24,701 nt of DNA from Caldifarciminota bacterium (GTDB taxonomy: Bacteria; Hydrothermota; Tepidihabitantia; SM23-42). Below the pieces are notes generated by a model. The model made no database searches and was not told the origin of the DNA. It was given only the letters and a program-made list of their open reading frames with translations. Location: contig DAOVAN010000006.1 of NCBI GenBank assembly GCA_030671005.1, forward strand, positions 1-24,701. The letters are read 5' to 3'. Of this stretch, positions 15,349 through 22,213 are shown in pieces. Each line of letters opens with the position of its first letter. Position 1 is the stretch's first letter. The position numbers were made by a program, and so were the translations under genes.

Positions 15349-15702
15349 TCATGCCGCTTTTGTCGTATCCTCCGAGTGGTAATGCGGATGCTTCATCTCC
15401 ATGTTAAGGAAGAAGCTAAGGGCTGTCCGGATGGCAATGATCGAACCGAGTATCGCTAATTCGATGAGCGTGGGTCGTATTATCGTCCTCACAACATCCG
15501 CGGCAATGAGAAATTCCAGACCGACCAACAAGTACGAGCCGAGGTGATGTCTGAGCAAATACCGGCGATTGCGTATATTGACCCCTCGGAGGTGGTCAAA
15601 TTCTATGTGTAGGAAATCTAGAAGCCCGAGGAACACACCCCAGCAGACGATCACGATGCCGATTATTCCGATCGTCATCGACACATAATGCAATACCATC
15701 AT
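15349..15702 (-). CDS. DUF1622 family membrane protein
   Basis: The 117-aa product has an N-terminal transmembrane helix (about residues 8-28, IGIIGIVIVCWGVFLGLLDFL), a polar loop with the R(N)RRYLLRHHLGSYLLVGLEFLIAADVVRTI block, and one more hydrophobic helix (about 82-98). The LRHHLGSYLLLGLEFLIAADII-like stretch is the hallmark of DUF1622. Its function is unknown. The C-terminus is His-rich (HPHYHSED). GGGAGG precedes the ATG. It may share a transcript with tal. No clear promoter was found in the 216-nt divergent region toward the DUF6485 gene on this strand. Confidence 0.88.
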   Translation of the reverse strand: MMVLHYVSMTIGIIGIVIVCWGVFLGLLDFLHIEFDHLRGVNIRNRRYLLRHHLGSYLLVGLEFLIAADVVRTIIRPTLIELAILGSIIAIRTALSFFLNMEMKHPHYHSEDTTKAA

Positions 15703-15885
15703 CCTAACCTCCCAGGTCTTGATCGATCATTGTGCATATGATAAAAGTAAAGATACTCGATGATTTCCAATGGCCCCATGTGTAATCGCCCAGGCCAATT
15801 CTACTTATGTCTGGTCTTGTGTCAACCTCCCTGAGAAGGGGAACGGCAATCCGTTCTGACATCCTGGCGCATAGACTCTGTCCCG

Positions 15886-15913
15886 TTGACACCACGTTTT
15901 TTTTTGGTATAAT
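15886..15913 (+). promoter_or_regulatory. Promoter of the DUF6485-gcvPB operon
   Basis: TTGACA (15886-15891), a 16-nt spacer containing a T9 run, and a perfect TATAAT (15908-15913). The ATG at 15919 follows after only 5 nt, so the message should begin at the start codon. Confidence 0.85.
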
Positions 15914-15918
15914 TGCTG

Positions 15919-16116
15919 ATGGAATGCAAAATAAAGGACAATTTGAAGAATTGCAACTGCACTTATGAACCATGTTCGAGAAAAGGCAAGTGTTGTGATT
16001 GTCTCAGTTATCACCTAAGCATGCAAGAACTTCCCGCGTGTTGTTTTCCTGATGGAATCGAACGCACCTATGATCGTTCATTTGCAAAATTTGTACAGAT
16101 TTGCAGAGGAAAATAA
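15919..16116 (+). CDS. DUF6485 family Cys-rich small protein
   Basis: A 65-aa protein with ten cysteines: C3, C12, C14, C19, C25, C26, C28, C41, C42 and C62. The order MECKIKDNLKNCNCTYEPCS, then KGKCCDCLSYH, then ELPACCFP and TYDRSFAKF matches the DUF6485 family. The spacing suggests a metal-binding or iron-sulfur protein (inference), and its role is unknown. Two codons upstream a TTG is in frame, but the ATG at 15919 fits the promoter and the family start. There is no ribosome-binding site. The stop is 2 nt before the gcvPB ATG, so the two are tightly coupled. Confidence 0.85.
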   Translation: MECKIKDNLKNCNCTYEPCSRKGKCCDCLSYHLSMQELPACCFPDGIERTYDRSFAKFVQICRGK

Positions 16117-16118
16117 GC

Positions 16119-17546
16119 ATGGAACTGATTATCGAGAGAACAAAGCCCGGCCGAAGGGGCTATTCCTTGCCAAAGCAGGATGTACCTCTATACAGGCTTC
16201 CCGAGAACCAGCGCCGCCAGACCCATGCACCACTGCCTGAGGTCAGCGAACCGGAAATCATGAGACACTTTGTTAACCTATCAACAATGAACCACCATGT
16301 CGACAAGAACTTCTATCCCCTGGGATCATGTACGATGAAATATAATCCAAAAATTAACGAAGAACTCGTGAGGTTATCCGGTTTCACAAAATTGCATCCG
16401 CTGGGTAGTACAGCCACTGCTCAAGGCGCCATGCAACTCATGTACGAGCTCGGTGATTATCTGAAGGCCATCGTCAACCTCGACGGCATTACACTGCAGC
16501 CAGCTGCCGGCGCTCAGGGAGAATTCACTGCAATAAGCATGTTCAAGGCATACTATAACAAGAAAAAGGAAACAAGACGATCCATTCTCGTACCGGACTC
16601 CGCACATGGAACGAATCCTGCGAGCGTCAATTTCTCCGGTTTCAGGCCGCTCACACTACCGTCGAATGAGAAGGGCCTGGTGGACATTGAAAAATTGACC
16701 GAACTGATGACACCGGAAGTTGCCGGGCTGATGCTGACAAACCCAAATACCTTGGGTCTTTTCGAAAAGAACATCATGCAGATCACGGATATCGTACATG
16801 ACAAGGGCGGTCTGGTATATCTGGACGGTGCAAACCTAAACGCACTCTTAGGCATAACACGACCCGGCGACATGGGATTCGACGCAGTGCATTTCAATCT
16901 GCACAAGACTTTTTCGACCCCCCATGGGGGTGGCGGGCCAGGTTCGGGACCAGTTGCCGTAACAAAGATGCTCGCACCGTTTCTCCCGGCACCCGTGATA
17001 GCCAAGAAGGACGAAACATACTACTTTGATTTCGACTTACCCGACTCTATCGGCAAGGTACAAACATTCTATGGCAATTTTCTGGTGATGGTAAAGGCCT
17101 ATACGTTTTTCAGGATTGTCGGTCACGAGGGGCTGAGACAGATATCGAAATCGGCTATACTCAACGCGAATTACATCATCCAATCGCTAAAGGACCACTA
17201 TTATCTACCATTTCCTGGCTACTGCATGCACGAAGGTGTGCTATCGGGAAGAAAGCTAAAGGAGCGGGGACTAAGAACTCTCGATGTGGCAAAGAGGCTT
17301 CTGGACTATGGACTACATGCACCTACTGTATATTTCCCATTGATCGTCAGTGAGGCACTGATGATCGAACCGACTGACAGCGAATCAAAAGAAACCCTGG
17401 ATGCTTTCATTGAAACGATGATAAAAATTCTCGAGGAAGCAAGAGAGAATCCTGAAGTTTTGAAAAACGCACCGCAGAGCACTCCGGTGCGCCGTCTTGA
17501 CGAGATCAAGGCTATCAAAGAATTGAAGATACGATGGAAGACATAG
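16119..17546 (+). CDS. gcvPB: Glycine dehydrogenase (decarboxylating) subunit 2
   Basis: GcvPB is the PLP-carrying half of the two-subunit glycine cleavage P-protein. With GcvPA it decarboxylates glycine and passes aminomethyl to lipoylated GcvH. The 475-aa product starts MELIIERTKPGRRGYSLP. It has NFYPLGSCTMKYNPK at 64-78, PDSAHGTNPASV at 159-170 and the PLP lysine K263 in FNLHKTFSTPHGGGGPGSGP. The frame is open slightly upstream, but the ATG at 16119, after GAGGA, fits the family start. Neither gcvPA, gcvH nor gcvT is adjacent, which is unusual. Its 3' end overlaps the next gene by 13 nt. Confidence 0.96.
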   Translation: MELIIERTKPGRRGYSLPKQDVPLYRLPENQRRQTHAPLPEVSEPEIMRHFVNLSTMNHHVDKNFYPLGSCTMKYNPKINEELVRLSGFTKLHPLGSTATAQGAMQLMYELGDYLKAIVNLDGITLQPAAGAQGEFTAISMFKAYYNKKKETRRSILVPDSAHGTNPASVNFSGFRPLTLPSNEKGLVDIEKLTELMTPEVAGLMLTNPNTLGLFEKNIMQITDIVHDKGGLVYLDGANLNALLGITRPGDMGFDAVHFNLHKTFSTPHGGGGPGSGPVAVTKMLAPFLPAPVIAKKDETYYFDFDLPDSIGKVQTFYGNFLVMVKAYTFFRIVGHEGLRQISKSAILNANYIIQSLKDHYYLPFPGYCMHEGVLSGRKLKERGLRTLDVAKRLLDYGLHAPTVYFPLIVSEALMIEPTDSESKETLDAFIETMIKILEEARENPEVLKNAPQSTPVRRLDEIKAIKELKIRWKT

Positions 17547-17854
17547 GATTTGAAGTAACCGAAGAGCGGAAGAAATTTCTGATTGGCAAGATTGCCCAGA
17601 AGGTTATCGATTATCGCCTCGCACCGGTAGCGATAATCTTTCTGGAATCATCAAAGCCAATATCTTTCTTGGGAAATCAATTTCTGATTTTCATGCAGCC
17701 CTTCTATCGCGCGCTGTTTTCTTACCGTGAATATGAGGAGATCGCTGCGATGCTGGAAGACCGGAATAATATTGAAGCATTGATTTGTGAAATCGAACGT
17801 CTTGAGGAGGAAAAGGATGAAAGGAAAAGAACCGAAAAGAATTCTCGCCACTGA
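17534..17854 (+). CDS. Conserved-looking small protein of unknown function
   Basis: I do not recognise a named family for this 106-aa protein. It starts MEDIGFEVTEERKKFLIGKI, continues with LAPVAIIFLESSKPISFLG, then a hydrophobic stretch (NQFLIFMQPFYRALF) and an acidic coil-like helix with REYEEIAAMLEDRNNIEALICEIERLEEE. The middle may sit at a membrane surface, but no clear transmembrane helix is evident. It overlaps gcvPB by 13 nt and the MutL-type gene by 38 nt, which argues for a real, co-translated gene. Its last 13 codons, basic and low in complexity, lie within the overlap with the next gene. Confidence 0.7.
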   Translation: MEDIGFEVTEERKKFLIGKIAQKVIDYRLAPVAIIFLESSKPISFLGNQFLIFMQPFYRALFSYREYEEIAAMLEDRNNIEALICEIERLEEEKDERKRTEKNSRH

Positions 17855-19616
17855 TTGTGGAAGCACCACAACCAAGGCAATTTTAATCGAAAAAAGAGGA
17901 GATGAATATCGCCTCATCGTCAGGGGTGAAGCGCCCACCACGGTCGAAGCACCATTTGAAGACGTCACCAAGGGTGTTCTCAATTCGGTAATGGAAGTCG
18001 AGGAACTTTCAAAGGTCAAGATCCTCGACGGAGAGAATATCATCAAAGGCGTGAAAAACGGTGAGGGCGTGGACTTTTATGTCTCGACTTCCTCAGCAGG
18101 TGGTGGTTTACAGATGATGGTTGCCGGCGTCGTACTCACCATGACTGCAGAGAGTGCAGCGCGGGCCGCCTTGGGGGCCGGAGCAATCGTAATGGACGTC
18201 ATTGCATCTAATGACGGACGGTTACCCCATGAAAAAATCGAACGCATAAGAAACCTCAGGCCGGACATGATTTTACTTTCCGGCGGTATCGATGGTGGCA
18301 CGGTCTCCCACGTCGTGGAATTAGCAGAATTGATAAAAGCCGCCGACCCGCGGCCCCGATTTGGCGTCGGTTATCAGCTACCAGTGATATACGCGGGCAA
18401 CAAAGAGGCACGCGACATGATATTGAAAACACTGAAGGAGAACACGGCGCTCGTAGTCGTCGAGAATCTCAGACCTGTCCTCGAAAGGGAAAACCTCAAC
18501 CCCGCACGCAATAAGATCCACGACCAATTCATGGAACACGTCATGGCACATGCCCCGGGTTACAAGACACTGATGCAGAAAACCGACGTCCCGATCATGC
18601 CGACGCCGGGTGCGGTTGGCTTGCTTGTTGAAACTGTAGCCAAGAAGGAAAAAATCGCGGTCATTGGCGTCGACATCGGAGGAGCGACGACCGACGTCTT
18701 TTCTGTTTTTCAGGAGGTATTCAACCGAACAGTCAGCGCCAATCTCGGCATGTCCTACTCGATAAGCAATGTTCTGGCCGAAACCGGCATCGAAAATATC
18801 ATACGCTGGCTACCGATTGAAATTGAGGAACGAGACCTCAGAAACCGAATAAGAAACAAAATGATACGGCCGACGACGATTCCTCATACCCTGGAGGACC
18901 TGAAAATCGAACAGGCGATAGCACGTGAGGCACTAAGATTGGCTTTCGAACAACATAAGTCCATGGCCGTGGGACTGAAAGGAATACAGCAGGAAAGAAC
19001 AATATCTGATGCCTTCAGTCAGTCGATGACTGGTGAGACGTTAATCGATCTGATGGGGTTGAATCTCATCATCGGTTCCGGTGGCATACTCTCACATGCC
19101 CCGCGCCGGAATCAAGCAGCATTGATGCTCATCGATGCCTTCCTACCCGAAGGCATAACCAGACTCACCGTCGACTCGATTTTCATGATGCCACACCTCG
19201 GTGTGCTGTCCACCGTACACGAAAAGTCGGCGACCGAGGTCTTTAACAAAGATTGTCTGATTCCACTCGGCACATGCATTGCACCGGTCGGCGCAGGTAA
19301 GGAAGGCGCCAAAGTTCTGAAGCTGACGATCGAACGCGGAGACGGCAAGACCGAAGACCATCAGGTAAAATACGGTGAGCTTGTCATGCTCCCGTTAGGT
19401 ATCGATGAGGAAGCAAAGGTTACACTGCACCCTGAAAAAGGATTCGATGTTGGTGATGGTCGAGGCAAACCAATCGAAGCCACAATCCGAGGTGGCATAG
19501 TGGGTGCAGTCTTAGATTGTCGTGGACGGCCCTTCAAACTGCCTGAGGACAAGCGCAAACGCATCGAATGCCTGAACAACTGGTTTGCCGCCACCGATCT
19601 ATATCCTCAGAAATAG
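17817..19616 (+). CDS. MutL/GlmL-type ASKHA ATPase (glutamate mutase accessory family)
   Basis: MutL/GlmL proteins are actin/Hsp70-fold ATPases encoded next to B12-dependent aminomutases and thought to reactivate them. The 599-aa product has the phosphate-1 loop ATDCGSTTTKAIL at 11-23 and the second phosphate motif GVDIGGATTDVFS near 284-296. It also has STSSAGGGLQMMVAGVV, LLSGGIDGG and the glycine-rich IGSGGILSHAP segment. It is longer than clostridial GlmL (about 460 aa) by a C-terminal region with two small beta-like stretches. The ATG at 17817 follows GAGGAGG by 6 nt. No mutase subunit is encoded nearby, so the client is unknown. This gene is unrelated to the DNA-repair MutL. Confidence 0.88.
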   Translation: MKGKEPKRILATDCGSTTTKAILIEKRGDEYRLIVRGEAPTTVEAPFEDVTKGVLNSVMEVEELSKVKILDGENIIKGVKNGEGVDFYVSTSSAGGGLQMMVAGVVLTMTAESAARAALGAGAIVMDVIASNDGRLPHEKIERIRNLRPDMILLSGGIDGGTVSHVVELAELIKAADPRPRFGVGYQLPVIYAGNKEARDMILKTLKENTALVVVENLRPVLERENLNPARNKIHDQFMEHVMAHAPGYKTLMQKTDVPIMPTPGAVGLLVETVAKKEKIAVIGVDIGGATTDVFSVFQEVFNRTVSANLGMSYSISNVLAETGIENIIRWLPIEIEERDLRNRIRNKMIRPTTIPHTLEDLKIEQAIAREALRLAFEQHKSMAVGLKGIQQERTISDAFSQSMTGETLIDLMGLNLIIGSGGILSHAPRRNQAALMLIDAFLPEGITRLTVDSIFMMPHLGVLSTVHEKSATEVFNKDCLIPLGTCIAPVGAGKEGAKVLKLTIERGDGKTEDHQVKYGELVMLPLGIDEEAKVTLHPEKGFDVGDGRGKPIEATIRGGIVGAVLDCRGRPFKLPEDKRKRIECLNNWFAATDLYPQK

Positions 19617-19709
19617 CCAGTCAGTTATTAAGATCGGTCCATGACTGCATGTAGAGTGGAAGTTTACCTGATTATGATAATTCTGCAGCATTTCTTTGAA
19701 GGAGGTTAG

Positions 19710-19904
19710 ATGGCTTTACCGAAAAGAAAACAATCGCATTCGAGGACGCATAAGCGGCGTTCTCAGAAAAAAATCAAAACTGCGAGTTATGTGGAGTGCC
19801 CCAAATGCCACAGTCCAAAACTGCCGCATCGAATCTGCCCGAACTGTGGCACCTATAACAACAAGCTGGTTGTAGCACCCAAAGAGGAAAAGGAGAAAGG
19901 TTGA
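19710..19904 (+). CDS. rpmF: 50S ribosomal protein L32
   Basis: The 64-aa product has the basic N-terminus MALPKRKQSHSRTHKRR and a zinc ribbon with C30, C33 (CPKC) and C43, C46 (CPNCG), the cysteine-containing L32 type. GAAGGAGG lies just before the ATG. The order rpmF-plsX-fabH is the classical arrangement linking ribosome and phospholipid synthesis. Its stop overlaps the plsX start codon (TTGA). A 93-nt gap separates it from the MutL-type gene. No consensus promoter was found there, so read-through from upstream is possible. Confidence 0.97.
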   Translation: MALPKRKQSHSRTHKRRSQKKIKTASYVECPKCHSPKLPHRICPNCGTYNNKLVVAPKEEKEKG

Positions 19905-20866
19905 TTGTCGGCTTCGATTTGATGGGATCAGACACGGCTCCGATCACCGAATTGAGTGCTTTGAAATTGCTCAAGGAAGATCCGCTATGCGACATCTTGG
20001 TGGTTGGCAAAGGTGATTACGAAAATGATGTCACAGATCTTGGGTACAATTTCCGTCTTGCCGATGAAGTGGTCGGCATGCATGAAATACCCACCGTCGC
20101 CGTACGTCAAAAGAAGAATTCTTCCTTGGGTATTCTCTTAAACACGTTGAAAAATGGAGAGGTTAATGCGGTCGTGAGCGCCGGTAACACCGGAGCGATA
20201 CTCGGCTTCAGCATGATAAATCTGCGCATGATCGAGGGCGTGACAAAACCCGGTCTCGCGATTACCGTACCCACTGCACACGGTTATTCAGTAATGATCG
20301 ACGTCGGTGCAAATATCCATCCCAAAACAGCTGATTACTACAACTACGGACTCATGGGTTCTGCGTTCGCCGAGATTGTGCTAAAGAAAAGAAAACCGCG
20401 TATTGCAATGCTAAACATTGGCATCGAAAGCGTAAAGGGCGATGAAATACGGCAAAAAGCATACCAGAATCTTCAAGCGAGCGGCTTGAACTTCATCGGC
20501 AACATCGAGGGCAACGACATAATGAAAGGATTTGCCGATGTGGTTATCTGCGATGGTTTCACCGGCAATGTGGTACTGAAATTCTCTGAAGGAATGATAG
20601 ACATCATATGGAATATGTTGAGAGACACCGTGGACGCTGCAATGCGCCGCAGATTTGGCCGTTACTTGGTGAAACCCGCCGTCAAGGATTTGAAGGCAAA
20701 GTTCAACTACGAAGAATACGGCGGCGGTATCCTGTTGGGTGTTAATGGTGTCGTGATCGTGTGTCATGGCCGCTCTTCGCCCCAAGCCTTGAAGAATGCG
20801 ATGAGACTAGCCAAGACATGTGCCGAACACAACCTCATAGAAGAAATACGAAAGAGGGTGCCTTAA
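19901..20866 (+). CDS. plsX: Phosphate acyltransferase PlsX
   Basis: PlsX converts acyl-ACP to acyl-phosphate, the donor for PlsY in phospholipid synthesis, at the membrane surface. The 321-aa product starts IVGFDLMGSDTAP, a variant of the family's DAMGGDxxP. It also has VVSAGNTGA, VMIDVGANIHPKTADYYNYG and CDGFTGNVVLKFSEG, all standard. The only suitable start is TTG at 19901, with AGGAG about 6 nt upstream and a 4-nt TTGA overlap with rpmF. The 3' end overlaps fabH by one base (TAATG). Confidence 0.95.
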   Translation: MIVGFDLMGSDTAPITELSALKLLKEDPLCDILVVGKGDYENDVTDLGYNFRLADEVVGMHEIPTVAVRQKKNSSLGILLNTLKNGEVNAVVSAGNTGAILGFSMINLRMIEGVTKPGLAITVPTAHGYSVMIDVGANIHPKTADYYNYGLMGSAFAEIVLKKRKPRIAMLNIGIESVKGDEIRQKAYQNLQASGLNFIGNIEGNDIMKGFADVVICDGFTGNVVLKFSEGMIDIIWNMLRDTVDAAMRRRFGRYLVKPAVKDLKAKFNYEEYGGGILLGVNGVVIVCHGRSSPQALKNAMRLAKTCAEHNLIEEIRKRVP

Positions 20867-21840
20867 TGAGAGTTTCCATCGCCGGAATTGGCAGTTATGT
20901 CCCAGAAAAAATACTCACCAACTTCGACCTGGAAAAAATCGTGGAAACATCCGACGAATGGATAACAACAAGATCCGGAATTAAGGAAAGACACATCGCC
21001 GCCGATAACCAGGCGACCAGTGATCTCTCCTTGATCGCCGCCCAACGCGCCCTCAAATCAGCATGTCTTAAACCCAAGGATATCGGTGCGATCATCGTCG
21101 CCACAGCTACTCCGGACATGCTTTTTCCATCGACCGCGTGTCTTGTGCAAACACGGATCGGCGCCCCCCGGGTGATTGCATTCGATGTTTCTGCCGGATG
21201 CACAGGTTTCCTCTATGGTCTTGCCATTGCGGAGAGTTTTGTCAACAACGGTTACGACAACATTCTGGTCATTGGTGCCGACATTCTGAGTAAGATCACA
21301 GATTACACAGACCGCACCACGTGCGTGCTATTTGGCGATGGAGCTGGCGCCGCCCTCATAAAGAAATCAGATGGTGAAGATGGAATACTCTCATCGTATT
21401 TTACGGCCGATGGTTCTTCCTGGAATCTCCTGTGGCAACCAGGCGGCGGCTCAAGAATTCCGGCAACGCATGAGTCAGTAGAAAAACGGCTCCACTACGT
21501 AAAAATGCAGGGCAACGAAGTATTCAAAGTGGCGGTCCGAGCAATGTCAGAGGCGGCTGTCAAAACATTAGAGAAAGCAAAAATCCCCGCCTCGGAAGTA
21601 GCGCTACTCATACCGCATCAAGCCAATATTAGAATTATTGAAGCAAGCGCCAAGCGCCTCAACATACCCATGGAAAAGGTACTCGTGAACATAGACCGTC
21701 ATGGCAATACCTCAGCCGCTTCCATCCCGATTGCCCTTGATCAGGCAATACAAGAAGGGCGCGTGCACAAGGGCGACTTGATACTCATGATCGCCTTTGG
21801 TGCAGGGTTCACCTGGGGCGGTGTGCTGTTCAGATATTGA
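20866..21840 (+). CDS. fabH: 3-oxoacyl-ACP synthase III (FabH)
   Basis: FabH starts type II fatty acid synthesis by condensing acyl-CoA with malonyl-ACP. From the ATG at 20866 the product is 324 aa. The catalytic triad is clear: Cys112 in SAGCTGFLYGL, His251 in IPHQANIRI and Asn281 in RHGNTSAAS. These sit near the E. coli positions 112, 244 and 274. The frame is open further upstream, but that part is antisense-like read-through of plsX. GAGG precedes the ATG. No terminator was recognised after the stop, and no other fab gene follows before the window ends. Confidence 0.97.
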   Translation: MRVSIAGIGSYVPEKILTNFDLEKIVETSDEWITTRSGIKERHIAADNQATSDLSLIAAQRALKSACLKPKDIGAIIVATATPDMLFPSTACLVQTRIGAPRVIAFDVSAGCTGFLYGLAIAESFVNNGYDNILVIGADILSKITDYTDRTTCVLFGDGAGAALIKKSDGEDGILSSYFTADGSSWNLLWQPGGGSRIPATHESVEKRLHYVKMQGNEVFKVAVRAMSEAAVKTLEKAKIPASEVALLIPHQANIRIIEASAKRLNIPMEKVLVNIDRHGNTSAASIPIALDQAIQEGRVHKGDLILMIAFGAGFTWGGVLFRY

Positions 21841-21930
21841 TTTATATTACCTCATCAAGGACTGCTCAACGTCAAAATCCACAATATCCTGACACGAGCC
21901 CTACAAGCTAGCTGTATCCCTCGTTTGATG

Positions 21931-21958
21931 TTGACAAATCCGCGAATATCGTTATAAT
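21931..21958 (+). promoter_or_regulatory. Distal promoter P1 upstream of the C25 peptidase gene
   Basis: TTGACA (21931-21936), a 16-nt spacer and TATAAT (21953-21958) are perfect consensus boxes. A start near 21965 would give a leader of about 250 nt before the ATG at 22214. Confidence 0.8.
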
Positions 21959-21994
21959 TGCACAATATAATCAAAAAACGAATATCAGATTCAA

Positions 21995-22053
21995 GGAGGG
22001 AGGTCCAATAAGACACCTCCTATGCTAATAACCCCCCTTTTGGACCCCCCTCC
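21995..22053 (+). promoter_or_regulatory. Structured leader with competing GGAGG/CCTCC stems
   Basis: GGAGGT (21999-22004) pairs with ACCTCC (22015-22020) in a short hairpin. The larger block GGAGGGAGGTCC (21995-22006) can instead pair with GGACCCCCCTCC (22042-22053) with one mismatch. The two pairings exclude each other. An 18-codon reading frame (22022-22078) starts 1 nt after the first hairpin. No T-run follows, so this is not a simple terminator. CACCTCCT at 22014-22021 also resembles the 3' end of 16S rRNA. A regulatory role is inference. Confidence 0.4.
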
Positions 22054-22074
22054 CCATTTAGAGGCGGGCGATTA

Positions 22075-22102
22075 TTGACAGTGGCTAGGATTTGGATATA
22101 GT
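22075..22102 (+). promoter_or_regulatory. Proximal promoter P2 of the C25 peptidase gene
   Basis: TTGACA (22075-22080), a 16-nt spacer and TATAGT (22097-22102). A start near 22109 would give a leader of about 105 nt. It lies downstream of the structured leader, so P1 and P2 would produce transcripts with and without that structure. Confidence 0.7.
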
Positions 22103-22139
22103 TGCGCTTATTTTATTGATATTTAGTGGAGAAATCTAA

Positions 22140-22190
22140 ATGATGAGACTTAAGACTTTTGAAGACAACATTTATTTTCACGCAAGTTAA
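22140..22190 (+). CDS. Possible 16-codon leader peptide
   Basis: ATG ATG at 22140 opens a 16-codon frame, MMRLKTFEDNIYFHAS, ending in TAA at 22188-22190. GGAGA lies 7 nt before it. It sits between promoter P2 and the C25 gene start. It is too short to judge by content and may be chance. It has no run of one amino acid that would suggest classical attenuation. Confidence 0.25.
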   Translation: MMRLKTFEDNIYFHAS

Positions 22191-22213
22191 ACACAATCAT
22201 CATAGGAGGTCTG

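Noticed and set aside
15704..15973. Minus-strand reading frame opposite the DUF6485 gene
   Set aside because: It overlaps the consensus promoter and the clear DUF6485 protein. Its Cys content mirrors nothing known and it has no ribosome site.
19617..19709. Promoter in front of rpmF
   Set aside because: TATGAT and GATAAT are present, but no -35-like hexamer lies at the right distance.
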